This document shows, piece by piece, positions 53,691-61,842 of a stretch of DNA of 64,000 nucleotides. A program made the position numbers and the translations under genes. The number at the start of each line of letters is the position of its first letter. Position 1 is the first letter of the stretch. Source of the stretch: Oscillospiraceae bacterium (GTDB lineage Bacteria; Bacillota_A; Clostridia; Oscillospirales; CAG-272); the NCBI GenBank assembly GCA_015063445.1, contig SVUD01000003.1:1-64000 (forward strand). The letters are read 5' to 3'. Under the pieces are notes generated by a model. The model had not been told where the DNA came from, did not search any database, and saw only the letters and a list, made by a program, of their open reading frames with translations.

Positions 53691-53805
53691 ACCTACATAT
53701 ATATTGTAGCAATTATTTTCCAAAAATATAAGAAGGTGTACCTACATATAGTTATTGATTTATGTGTAAATATATGATATACTATGAAGGTAAACCTACA
53801 TATAG
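53691..53805. promoter_or_regulatory. SLOG gene promoter with three direct operator-like repeats
   Basis: ACCTACATATA occurs at 53691, 53740 and 53794. Copies two and three bracket a promoter for the plus-strand gene (TTGATT at 53755-53760, 17 bases, TATACT at 53778-53783). Copy one lies near a TACAAT box that could serve the XRE gene. This is the layout of an autoregulated divergent switch, with the small XRE protein as the likely repressor (inference). Confidence 0.7.
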
Positions 53806-53819
53806 TGTGAGGAAAAGGT

Positions 53820-54284
53820 ATGATTGTGACTTTTTGCGGACATTCAAATTTTCAAAAAGATGAAGAGTATGAAAATAAAATAACGGATATACTTATGAAA
53901 AACATAGGAGATAAGCCTGCAGAAATATATTTAGGTGGATATGGTAATTTTGATGACTTCGCTTATAGCTGTTGCAAAAAATACCAGAAATGTCATCCTA
54001 ATATTTCTTTGGTGTTTGTGACTCCGTACATTACTCCTGAATACCAAAAAAATCACCTGAAAGAGATAAAAGGAAAATATGACTATATAATTTATCCGGA
54101 AATAGAGCATAGACCTTTAAGATATGCAATCGTTTATCGAAATAAATGGATGATAGAAAAATCTGATTTGGTCGTATGTGCGATTAAAAGAGATTGGGGC
54201 GGCGCATATAATACTTATAGGTATGCTAAAAGAAAGAAAAAGGCGATTTTTAACGTTATCGACACAGATGAAGAAATATTATAA
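53820..54284 (+). CDS. SLOG-like (DUF1273/YpsA-related) nucleotide-binding protein
   Basis: A 154-residue protein. It begins MIVTFCGHSNF, has a glycine-rich turn LGGYGNFDDFAYSCC, then LVFVTPYITPEY, and RNKWMIEKSDLVVCAIKRDWGGAYNTYRYAKRKKK. GH near the N-terminus, GGxGxFD, RN..M...D and GGA are hallmarks of Rossmann-like SLOG proteins, which bind nucleotides or NAD-like ligands. Some SLOG proteins act as sensors or effectors in bacterial conflict systems; that role here is speculation. GAGGAAAAGG is the ribosome site. Confidence 0.65.
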   Translation: MIVTFCGHSNFQKDEEYENKITDILMKNIGDKPAEIYLGGYGNFDDFAYSCCKKYQKCHPNISLVFVTPYITPEYQKNHLKEIKGKYDYIIYPEIEHRPLRYAIVYRNKWMIEKSDLVVCAIKRDWGGAYNTYRYAKRKKKAIFNVIDTDEEIL

Positions 54285-54309
54285 TTGCATGCTGTAAAAA
54301 ATGCGATAA

Positions 54310-54364
54310 AAAAGACAGAAGTCAAGGGGAATCTAACCGCTCCCGAAGGCTTCTGTCTTTTATT
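54310..54364. terminator. Terminator hairpin B flanking the XRE/SLOG cassette
   Basis: AAAAGACAGAAG pairs with CTTCTGTCTTTT around a loop with GCTCCCGAA. It serves the SLOG gene (plus) and rsmI (minus). It matches hairpin A in stem and in most of the loop. Confidence 0.85.
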
Positions 54365-54427
54365 TTCAATTTCTAAAACTATACACATAAGATTTTTAAA
54401 ACACATATTATGCCTTAAAATGTCAAC

Positions 54428-55291
54428 TTAAGTATTCAAAATCTTGTACAAATCGGATTTTGCCATACCTCTGTCCTTGGCTGCTGCCTTGATTGCGTCC
54501 ATTCTTTTTAAGCCCTCGTTTTCGTAGTGCTTAACGTGTTCCTCGGGAGAGAGGGAGAGTAGGGGATTGTCACCCGAAAGAGAAACACCCGCTTCGTTAG
54601 CGCCCTCGAGAATAAGAACGTATTCGCCTCTCGGCTCGTTACTTTCGTAGTATTTCTTTGCCTCGCCGAGCGTAGTTCTCACAACCTCCTCGTTAAGCTT
54701 TGTAAGCTCACGGCAGAGCGAAATTTTTCTTTCGTCGCCAAAGGTGGAGGCAAGGTCGGAAATGGTATTTTTAAGCTTGTGCGGAGCCTCGTAAATTATC
54801 ATAGTGCGTCTTTCGTTTTTTATCTCCGAAAGGCGTTCCTCACGCTCCTTTTTGTTAGGCGAAAGGAATCCCTCAAAGGCAAACCTTCCCGTAGCGAGTC
54901 CCGAAAGAGAGAGCGCGGAAACGGCGGCGCAAGCGCCGGGGATAACCGAAACTCTGATTCCCGCAGCGGCGGCAAGTCTGACTATATCCTCACCGGGATC
55001 GCTGATAGCGGGCATTCCCGCATCCGTGATTATAGCGCAGGATTCACCGAGAAGCACTCTTTCGATAATTCTTTCTCCGCTTGCCTTTTTGTTATGCTCG
55101 TGATAGCTCACGAGTTCTTTTTTTATTCCGAGACAGGTGAGAAGCTTTAGGGAATTTCTCGTATCCTCAGCGCCGATAAAATCGACCTCGGAAAGAACCT
55201 TTTTCGCCCTCTCCGTCACGTCTGCGAGGTTTCCTATAGGAGTTGCCACGAGATATATAGTGCTTTTTTCGGTTTTGTTCTTTTCGCTCAT
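54428..55291 (-). CDS. rsmI: 16S rRNA (cytidine1402-2'-O)-methyltransferase RsmI
   Basis: A 287-residue SAM-dependent tetrapyrrole-methylase-fold enzyme acting on the ribosomal P-site. Motifs are LVATPIGNLADVTERA, GAEDTRNSLKLL, YHEHNKK, ITDAGMPAISDPGEDIV and VIPGACAAVSALSLSGL. The C-terminal helical extension is complete. It starts two bases after the trmN6-like stop, so they are coupled, as in Bacillus relatives. Confidence 0.95.
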   Translation of the reverse strand: MSEKNKTEKSTIYLVATPIGNLADVTERAKKVLSEVDFIGAEDTRNSLKLLTCLGIKKELVSYHEHNKKASGERIIERVLLGESCAIITDAGMPAISDPGEDIVRLAAAAGIRVSVIPGACAAVSALSLSGLATGRFAFEGFLSPNKKEREERLSEIKNERRTMIIYEAPHKLKNTISDLASTFGDERKISLCRELTKLNEEVVRTTLGEAKKYYESNEPRGEYVLILEGANEAGVSLSGDNPLLSLSPEEHVKHYENEGLKRMDAIKAAAKDRGMAKSDLYKILNT

Positions 55292-55293
55292 AA

Positions 55294-56049
55294 CTATCTC
55301 CTTAAAAATTTTTCGGGAAAGCTGCCGTGTTCCATTATATAATCCATATCGGATGAATATTTTTTATGCTCTTTGTCACGGTATATGATAAGGGGAGCTG
55401 TAAGCTTAAGACCGCATTTTCCACCCTTTTTAGCCTCAATAAGCACCATGGAAGGCTCGGAATCGGTATCCGCATGCACGAATGTCATGCGCTTTGCCTC
55501 AAGCTTGCTTTCCGCCATGGCAGAGAGAAGGTCGGTAAGCCTATCGGGACGGTACACGACGGCAAATTTTCCGCCGTATTTGAGAGAGGATGCTGCGCAT
55601 CTGCAGAAGTCCATGATATCGCCCATAACCTCGTGACGAGCGAGATTTTTACCCGAGAAGGCGTTTGCCTGCCCCGAGCCGACGGTCATATAAGGCGGAT
55701 TGGTATAAGCTATGTCAAAGCTTTCCTCAACCTTAAATTCACGCAGGTCAATATGAACGGTCTTCATACGGTCGGAAAGACCGTTAAGCTCCGTATTGCG
55801 CTCGGTAAGACGAGCGTAATCCTCTTGCACCTCAAGAGCAAGAGCCTCGTTTATCTTTCCTCTTGTGAGAAGGAGAAACGAAATAATTCCGCTTCCCGCG
55901 CCAAGCTCAAGACCTAAGGGATTTTTTCCGCTCACGTATCCTGCGAGAAGCAGAGCGTCAGTGCCGAAGGTAAGTCCCTCTGGCTTCTGTATAAGCCTCA
56001 GCTTATCATTGACCTCGTCTATTCTTTCGCCTTCAAAAAGTTCAGTCAT
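55294..56049 (-). CDS. tRNA1(Val) (adenine37-N6)-methyltransferase-like protein (TrmN6/YabB)
   Basis: A 251-residue class I methyltransferase. TFGTDALLLAGYV, LELGAGSGIISFLL (SAM-binding motif I) and the NPPY catalytic motif (residues 117-120) mark an adenine-N6 enzyme. The neighbourhood (holB, ricT, rsmI) matches that of Bacillus yabB. The exact tRNA substrate is inferred from the family. Confidence 0.88.
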   Translation of the reverse strand: MTELFEGERIDEVNDKLRLIQKPEGLTFGTDALLLAGYVSGKNPLGLELGAGSGIISFLLLTRGKINEALALEVQEDYARLTERNTELNGLSDRMKTVHIDLREFKVEESFDIAYTNPPYMTVGSGQANAFSGKNLARHEVMGDIMDFCRCAASSLKYGGKFAVVYRPDRLTDLLSAMAESKLEAKRMTFVHADTDSEPSMVLIEAKKGGKCGLKLTAPLIIYRDKEHKKYSSDMDYIMEHGSFPEKFLRR

Positions 56050-56089
56050 AATTATTCCCCGGGTAATTAATAAAAATAAGCCAAAAAAC

Positions 56090-56135
56090 GTTTAAAAAAG
56101 AGGCCGCCTCAAAATGCATTTGAGACAGCCTCATA
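56090..56135 (-). terminator. Terminator of the ferredoxin gene
   Basis: On the minus strand GAGGCTGTCTCAAATGC pairs imperfectly with GCATTTTGAGGCGGCCTC, followed by TTTTTTAAA. It lies 22 bases after the ferredoxin stop and separates that gene from trmN6. Confidence 0.8.
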
Positions 56136-56156
56136 AGTAAGTAAAGAGAATGTAAA

Positions 56157-56327
56157 TTACTCTTCTGCAGGAGCGTTAACGGGGCAAACGTCAGCGCAAG
56201 AACCGCAGCTTACGCACTCATCAGCGTTGATAACGTACTTGCCGTCACCCTCGGAAATGCAACCGGTAGGGCATGCGTCAGCGCAAGCGCCGCAAGCGAT
56301 ACACTCATCAGAAATCTTGTATGCCAT
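56157..56327 (-). CDS. 2[4Fe-4S] ferredoxin
   Basis: A 56-residue clostridial-type ferredoxin. Two motifs hold eight ligands: Cys9, 12, 15, 19 (CIACGACADACP) and Cys38, 41, 44, 48 (CVSCGSCADVCP). An additional Cys23 lies in the first half. The start MAYKISDECIACGAC is typical, with GGAGG 11 bases ahead. It could supply electrons to Rnf and other redox enzymes of the cell. It has its own promoter and terminator inside a translation/replication gene group. Confidence 0.93.
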   Translation of the reverse strand: MAYKISDECIACGACADACPTGCISEGDGKYVINADECVSCGSCADVCPVNAPAEE

Positions 56328-56365
56328 AGTTTAATACCTCCATATAGTTTGTATTGGCTACATAT

Positions 56366-56393
56366 ATTCTATCATATTTTCTCGAAAAATCAA
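56366..56393 (-). promoter_or_regulatory. Promoter of the ferredoxin gene
   Basis: On the minus strand TTGATT (56388-56393), 16 bases, TAGAAT (56366-56371), about 39 bases ahead of the start. Confidence 0.55.
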
Positions 56394-56458
56394 GAGCTTT
56401 TGAAAAAAATCTGATTTCTCGGACAAAAAGAATATGCATATATGTCAATATATGGAAA

Positions 56459-57508
56459 TTATTCCTCAATTATTACGTCACCCTCATCATCCTCGGGCTG
56501 ATTTTTACTCTTTTTGGGAGTTCTAAGTATTTTAACGTCGGAAACCTTGTAAAGCTTAACGGTTTCCTTTTCCTTTTCGGTGAGCTTAACTCTTATTTCG
56601 GAAGCAAGAGGCTTCGTCTCGATTACAACGCCCTCACCGTCGGAGGTGAGAACCACTGAGTTAACGGGAGGAGTAACGCGAATAGCGTCCTCGTAAACCT
56701 CATGCTCGTATCTAAGACAGCACATAAGTCTGCCGCAAGCGCCCGAAACCTTAGCGGAGTTCAAGGAGAAGTTCTGCTCCTTAGCCATTTTTATGGTAAC
56801 TTGAACGAAGTCGGAAAGGAAGCCTGCGCAGCAGTATTTCCTGCCGCAAACGCCGATACCGCCCATGAGCTTTGCGGCGTCTCTTATTCCTATCTGGCGA
56901 AGCTCGATTCTTGTTTTGAAGGTGGAAGCGAGGTCCTTAACAAGCTCTCTGAAGTCAACGCGTGATTCGCACGTGAAATAGAAGATGAGCTTAGAGTTGT
57001 CAAAGGTATATTCAACGCCGACAAGACGCATACCGAGCTTGTGCGCGGCAATTTTTTTCTTGCAGATGAGAGCGGCCTCAAATTCGAGCTCATGGTTTTT
57101 AGCGTCCTTTTCGATGTCCTCCTTCGTAGCAGGTCTTGTAACTGCCTTAAGGGGAGAAACTATCTCGGTTGCGGGAACCACCTTGTTAGGAATCTTGACC
57201 GTTCCCATTTCCGTTCCCCTTGCAGTGTCAACGATAACCTTATCGCCCTCGCTGAACTTATATTTAAGAGGAGCGAAATAATATATTTTTCCTGCCTCAC
57301 GGAAGCTTATTCCGACTATTTCCACTTTTGCGTTGGAGCTTTCGCCTTGCGCCTCGGTATCATTATTTTGATTTTCGCTTTGAGACTCAGCCCTTTTATT
57401 CTTGAATTTATTGGGATTTTTGTTTGCGAAATCGGGACTCTTGTTTTTGTTATTATTTTGATTCTCGTTTTGAGCGCCAAAGTCTTTATTCTTATGTTTG
57501 TTTTCCAT
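56459..57508 (-). CDS. ricT: RicT (YaaT/PSP1 family) protein
   Basis: A 349-residue protein. The first 60 residues are a low-complexity Asn/Lys-rich lead (KNKDFGAQNENQNNNKNK). The PSP1 core follows: GISFREAGKIYYFAPL, HKLGMRLVGVEYTFDNSKLIFYF, ELVKDLASTFKTRIELRQIGIRDAAKLMGGIG, VCGRKYCC and SGACGRLMCCLRYEHEVYED. The cysteines are those of the Ric complex, which in Bacillus binds [4Fe-4S] clusters and promotes RNase Y mRNA maturation. It lies 26 bases after holB. Confidence 0.93.
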   Translation of the reverse strand: MENKHKNKDFGAQNENQNNNKNKSPDFANKNPNKFKNKRAESQSENQNNDTEAQGESSNAKVEIVGISFREAGKIYYFAPLKYKFSEGDKVIVDTARGTEMGTVKIPNKVVPATEIVSPLKAVTRPATKEDIEKDAKNHELEFEAALICKKKIAAHKLGMRLVGVEYTFDNSKLIFYFTCESRVDFRELVKDLASTFKTRIELRQIGIRDAAKLMGGIGVCGRKYCCAGFLSDFVQVTIKMAKEQNFSLNSAKVSGACGRLMCCLRYEHEVYEDAIRVTPPVNSVVLTSDGEGVVIETKPLASEIRVKLTEKEKETVKLYKVSDVKILRTPKKSKNQPEDDEGDVIIEE

Positions 57509-57534
57509 TAATATATCCTTTATATATCCTTCCG

Positions 57535-58566
57535 TCAGGTTTTAAGCTTAACCGCAACGTCTGTGAGCAGAGAAGCGGTAACGGCGTTTTTATCGAGATC
57601 GTCGATAGCCGAGCCGATAATATCGTAAACCCTGATAAGTCTTTTAAGATTTATAGCGGCGGCAATTTCTTCCGCTTGATTTTTAGTGAGATAATAAGTA
57701 GGCGCAATACCGTCCGCAACGTGCGTCGCGATAAGATCACGCAAGGCATTTCTTATTCCCTCGAAAACCGATTTTAATTCATCTCGCTTTGTGGGAAGAG
57801 CCATAACCTCCGCATAGATTTTCGAGAATGGCGTCTTTTTGTGAATAGCGCTGATAAAACCGTCGATAATTTCACGCTTTGCCGAAAGCGCCTCCATTTT
57901 TGCCGTATCGAGCATTTGAAGAGCATTTCCTATAACGCCGAGAGAGGATAGCAAAATCTCCTTAAGTCTGTCGGGCGAGGTCATAGAAAGCTCGTAAGCC
58001 GTGCTCGAAAGCGAGGTAACGTGCTCGAAAAGCTCGTCGTAATCGAAAAGCTCAAGCTGAACGTATTGGGTTCTGCTTTTGATGGTGGATAAAAGCTTGT
58101 CCGCCTCTGAAACGAGCATAATTATATGAACGTTTTTCGGAGGCTCCTCAAGAACCTTTAGAAGAGCGTTCTGCGCCGCGGGCGTCAGAAGATCTCCGTC
58201 CTCGATAATATAGAACTTGAATTCCGACTCGGTAGAGGAAAGGAACATATCCTCTCTGAAATCACGAAGCTCCTCAACGCCTATCGTAGCCTTTCCGTGC
58301 GCCCTCTCAAGATAGCTGACGTCGGGAAAATTACGAGCGTAAATTCGTTTGCACGAGGGGCAAACTCCGCAGGGAAGAGGATAATCGCCGTCCTTGTTTT
58401 CGCAGTTTGCCATAGCGGCTATCTCATAAGCGAGAGTATGCTTACCCGATCCCTTAGGTCCGACCAAAAGCAGAGCGTGGGGCAAAGAGCCTGAAAGTAT
58501 TGCCTCGGAAAGACGGAGCGCCGTTTCTCTGTTTCCGAGAAGTCTTGGAAATCTTTTATTCGCCAT
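57535..58566 (-). CDS. holB: DNA polymerase III delta' subunit
   Basis: A 343-residue clamp-loader subunit. Walker A is GPKGSGKHT (36-44), a zinc module CENKDG...CGVCPSCKR follows, and the family stretches VEELRDFREDMFLSS, IIEDGDLLTPAAQNALLKVLEEPP and STIKSRTQYVQLELF are clear. I chose ATG 58566 (MANKRFPRLLGN), which aligns with the family start and has AGGAAAGG upstream; a longer frame overlaps the promoter. Confidence 0.93.
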   Translation of the reverse strand: MANKRFPRLLGNRETALRLSEAILSGSLPHALLLVGPKGSGKHTLAYEIAAMANCENKDGDYPLPCGVCPSCKRIYARNFPDVSYLERAHGKATIGVEELRDFREDMFLSSTESEFKFYIIEDGDLLTPAAQNALLKVLEEPPKNVHIIMLVSEADKLLSTIKSRTQYVQLELFDYDELFEHVTSLSSTAYELSMTSPDRLKEILLSSLGVIGNALQMLDTAKMEALSAKREIIDGFISAIHKKTPFSKIYAEVMALPTKRDELKSVFEGIRNALRDLIATHVADGIAPTYYLTKNQAEEIAAAINLKRLIRVYDIIGSAIDDLDKNAVTASLLTDVAVKLKT

Positions 58567-58606
58567 AACTCCGAACCTTTCCTCGAATAATTTTTCACCA
58601 TCATAT

Positions 58607-58635
58607 ATTGTAGCATTATTTTTTAGAATTGTCAA
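58607..58635 (-). promoter_or_regulatory. Promoter of holB-ricT
   Basis: On the minus strand TTGACA (58630-58635), 17 bases, TACAAT (58607-58612), 41 bases ahead of the holB start. Confidence 0.72.
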
Positions 58636-58675
58636 TGTTTTTAAATTGACATTTTAATACATTTTAGTATACAAC

Positions 58676-59341
58676 TTATTTAACTTTCGTTTTTTCCTTT
58701 TTCTCCCCGAATATAAACTCGATAACCGAGGCGGCAGCGGCAGCCGAGAGAATACCGAAAAGCGTCAGCTTGATGTCCCTCGTTACAAAAGCGCCGAAAA
58801 GTATGATAGCAAAGTCTATTGCGAGAATAACCCTTGGAATTTTGAGTCGTGGGATTCTTTTGCTGATAACGAGCGCTATAATATCCACGCCGCCCGTAGA
58901 GCCGCCGCCGAGAAATGAAAGCCCAAGCCCTATGCCAACGAGCGCTCCGCCGAGAAGAGAGGCGGTAACGTATCCAAAGTTATTCGGTAGAATTCCGGAT
59001 AGATAATCTCCGATCCCGGATTCTATAATAAGCGTTATAAAAAGAGGATAAAGAGCGGTCGAAAGAAGCGTCTTGAGAGCAAAGCTTTTACCTATGAACA
59101 AAAGTCCCATAATAAACGTACCCCAGGTGAGCGTTGTAATTATTGCTTCGGTTATAAAAGCCGAGCCGTCTATTAGCTCCGAGAGCGCAATAGCGATCCC
59201 CGAAATTCCGCCCGCAACCAGCTCAAAAGGAATAAGAAAGGCGGCTGTTCCGAGCGCGAGAATAAAAGTTCCCGAGAAAACGAGAACGAAGCTCTTTATT
59301 CTTTTTAATAAGCGTTTATTGTTCTTTAAAATATTATCCAT
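58676..59341 (-). CDS. YitT family membrane protein
   Basis: A 221-residue integral membrane protein with about five or six helices. LIPFELVAGGISGIAIALSELI, GGALVGIGLGLSFLGGGSTGGVDIIALVISKR and IDFAIILFGAF are typical of the YitT/DUF161 family. The usual cytosolic DUF2179 domain at the C-terminus is missing, so the protein is shorter than most YitT members (about 280). Transport substrate unknown. The ATG at 59341 follows GGGAGA. Confidence 0.85.
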   Translation of the reverse strand: MDNILKNNKRLLKRIKSFVLVFSGTFILALGTAAFLIPFELVAGGISGIAIALSELIDGSAFITEAIITTLTWGTFIMGLLFIGKSFALKTLLSTALYPLFITLIIESGIGDYLSGILPNNFGYVTASLLGGALVGIGLGLSFLGGGSTGGVDIIALVISKRIPRLKIPRVILAIDFAIILFGAFVTRDIKLTLFGILSAAAAASVIEFIFGEKKEKTKVK

Positions 59342-59488
59342 AAAAATCTCCCTATAAGTACTCAGCGTGGATGTCAAGGCTCGTCGCATAATCCAAAGCC
59401 TTAAACTCGGGCACACGCTCATTTACCGAAAAAAGCAGTATAAATAACACGTTTTTCGGTCAGCAAAAAATTCCAAGCCTTCACAGTG

Positions 59489-59517
59489 TTGACAATTTTC
59501 GACATAGGTGCTATACT
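59489..59517 (+). promoter_or_regulatory. Promoter of the collagen-like/LRR gene
   Basis: TTGACA (59489-59494), 17 bases, TATACT (59512-59517), 35 bases ahead of the start. Confidence 0.72.
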
Positions 59518-59551
59518 TTTTGTAAATATTTTTGTACATTGAGAGGTTTTT

Positions 59552-61840
59552 ATGCGAAAAAGATATTGGATAGCGACGGCAACCGTATTTGCATTCATTG
59601 CGTTTGTTGCGGCGCTCTCGTTTTTATGGTTTTGGATTTTCGGAGATAAGTTTTTTCAAAGCTCGGGCAAAGAAGAGCTCTTTTCTATCGAAGACTTTAA
59701 TATAACCGTGGGAGAAAACGGAAATTGGTTTGTAGGCGCAACCGATACGGGTGTAATTGCGCGTGGTGACGACGGCTATACTCCATACGTTGGCACAAAC
59801 GGAAATTGGTGGATAGGAGCGAGAGATACGGGCTATCGAGCTATTGGAAGAAACGGTCTTGACGGAAAGGACGGAGCCGACGGCAATGACGGAAGAGACG
59901 GAGAAGCGGGAGCGCCCGGTAAGGACGGAATTAACGGTATAAACGGAAAAGACGGCGTATCCCCGAGAATAGGCGATAACGGAAACTGGTGGATAGGCGA
60001 TGAGGACACTCTCATAAAAGCAGCGGGGCGTGACGGAACAAACGGCGCCCCGGGTAAAGACGGAGCAAACGGAGTCAACGGCTTAACGCCAGTTATCAAG
60101 GAAGATGGTTACTGGTGGATCGGAGAAGAAAATACGGGCGTCCGGGCAATAGGAAAGAACGGTGAGAACGGAGCGCCGGGAAAAGACGGTACGAACGGTA
60201 TCGACGGTCTCACACCTCGCATAGAATACGACGGAAATTGGTGGATAGGCGAGACTAATACGGGAATCAAAGCTGCCGGTACCGACGGTAAAAACGGCGC
60301 TGACGGAAAGAATGGCGCCGACGGAAAGAACGGAGAGAACGGCAAGGACGGAAACGGAATAGCCGAAATGAAGATAGAGGACGGATATCTCTACGTTAAA
60401 TACACGTCGTCGCCTGAAACGTGGGTGAACATAGGCAGAATTACCGAGAGCGTAGCCCATGCCCTTAAATACTATCCCTTGCCGAACGGAACATACGCCG
60501 TAGCGGCAGGCGACCTTTTGTATAGCGATAGCGTTGTTATTCCATCGGAGTATAACGGCAGAGCCGTAACCGAGATAGCCCACGGCGGATTTTCGGGCGC
60601 TGAAAATCTCACTAAAATAACCGTTCCCGAAACGGTAACCAAAATTGGAGCGTCTGCGTTTTCGGGAGCGAGTGCTCTTACGGAGATAATAATTCCCATG
60701 AGCGTAGCGGAAATTGGCGAAAATGCCTTCCTCGGCTGTGAGTCTCTCACGCTGAAGCTCGAAGCCGAGTCGCCGCCTCCCTCGTGGAGCAGTGAATTCA
60801 ACCCGAGCGGCTGTGCTGTGGTTTTCGGATATAACGGAGAGAGCAGCGTAACAGCATCGGGCTTAAAATACAAAGAAAATTCCGACGGAAATATAGTAAT
60901 AACCGAGTATATCGGCAATGAAATATATCTCGAAATACCCGAAACGGTAGACGGAAAGTCGGTCGTAGCAATAGAAAGCGGAGCATTTGCCGGCTGTACC
61001 GAGCTTTTGAGAATAACGCTCCCAAAAACACTCACCGAAATAAAGGAGGGCGCATTCTCGGAATGCCATAAGCTTCTTGAAATATATAACCTCTCGCAAA
61101 ATCTGACGCTCACAGCAGGCGCAAGCACAAACGGAGGTATATCCGAGTGTGCCGTGGCGGTACATACCTCTGAGACCGAAAAGAGCGTTTTTGAAGAGCA
61201 GAACGGCTTTGTCTTTTGCGAAATATCGGGCGCCGTATATCTCGTTGCGTATACGGGAAATTCTCCCGAGGTAACTTTGCCCGAGAGCTATAACGCAAAT
61301 ACTTATAGGGTGTTAGATTATGCTCTCTTTGGCAATTCGTCAATAACGACGCTGACCGTTTCAAAGGGAGTCTGCGGAATAGGAAAATACGCCTTTGCCG
61401 AATGCCGCGGAATAACTAAAATAATTTTCGATGCCGAAAGCTGCGCCGCTTTAAGCGAGGGAACGAATGCGTTTGCTAATTCGTGCGATAATGCCGCCGT
61501 TACGGTGGGAGAAAACGCAAGGTCTGTTCCTGCTTATCTTTTCGCATCGACCGATAGCCTGACTTCTCCGAAAATAGAGAGCGTATCATTTGATGGGGCG
61601 GTAAATTGCGCTGCTATCTCGGGCTGCGCCTTTAAAAATCTCGTTTCACTGCGTTCGCTCACTCTTTCGCAAAGCGTGAAGATGATAGAAAACAATGCCT
61701 TTTTAGGCAGCGGACTTTCAGAAATCGGCGGCAGCTCGGGTGTCTGGACGAATGGGGAAATTAATTATAACTACAATTCACAGGAATTTATTAAAGCGTT
61801 AACAACCTCAAGCAAGAGCTTTGAGCGTATGGGAGGATAA
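59552..61840 (+). CDS. Collagen-like and LRR surface protein with WWIG repeats
   Basis: A 762-residue protein. An uncleaved-type N-terminal helix (residues 8-30) should anchor it with the rest outside. Residues 50-270 alternate collagen-like Gly-X-Y blocks (GLDGKDGADGNDGRDGEAG, GKDGINGINGKDG, GKNGADGKNGENGKDG) with five copies of an aromatic motif NGNWWIGxxDTGxxAxG (about 57, 84, 144, 187, 228). Residues about 310-762 contain BspA-type LRR units (ITVPETVTKIGASAFSGASALTEI, IESGAFAGCTELLRITLP). There is no LPxTG or C-terminal anchor. FliB follows two bases downstream. Such proteins are adhesin-like; the ligand is unknown. GAGAGG ribosome site. Confidence 0.85.
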   Translation: MRKRYWIATATVFAFIAFVAALSFLWFWIFGDKFFQSSGKEELFSIEDFNITVGENGNWFVGATDTGVIARGDDGYTPYVGTNGNWWIGARDTGYRAIGRNGLDGKDGADGNDGRDGEAGAPGKDGINGINGKDGVSPRIGDNGNWWIGDEDTLIKAAGRDGTNGAPGKDGANGVNGLTPVIKEDGYWWIGEENTGVRAIGKNGENGAPGKDGTNGIDGLTPRIEYDGNWWIGETNTGIKAAGTDGKNGADGKNGADGKNGENGKDGNGIAEMKIEDGYLYVKYTSSPETWVNIGRITESVAHALKYYPLPNGTYAVAAGDLLYSDSVVIPSEYNGRAVTEIAHGGFSGAENLTKITVPETVTKIGASAFSGASALTEIIIPMSVAEIGENAFLGCESLTLKLEAESPPPSWSSEFNPSGCAVVFGYNGESSVTASGLKYKENSDGNIVITEYIGNEIYLEIPETVDGKSVVAIESGAFAGCTELLRITLPKTLTEIKEGAFSECHKLLEIYNLSQNLTLTAGASTNGGISECAVAVHTSETEKSVFEEQNGFVFCEISGAVYLVAYTGNSPEVTLPESYNANTYRVLDYALFGNSSITTLTVSKGVCGIGKYAFAECRGITKIIFDAESCAALSEGTNAFANSCDNAAVTVGENARSVPAYLFASTDSLTSPKIESVSFDGAVNCAAISGCAFKNLVSLRSLTLSQSVKMIENNAFLGSGLSEIGGSSGVWTNGEINYNYNSQEFIKALTTSSKSFERMGG

Positions 61841-61842
61841 CT

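Noticed and set aside
59840..60360. CRISPR-like periodic DNA repeats
   Set aside because: The periodicity is the coding repeat of the collagen-like protein (GGA-rich codons and WWIG motifs), not direct repeats with unique spacers.
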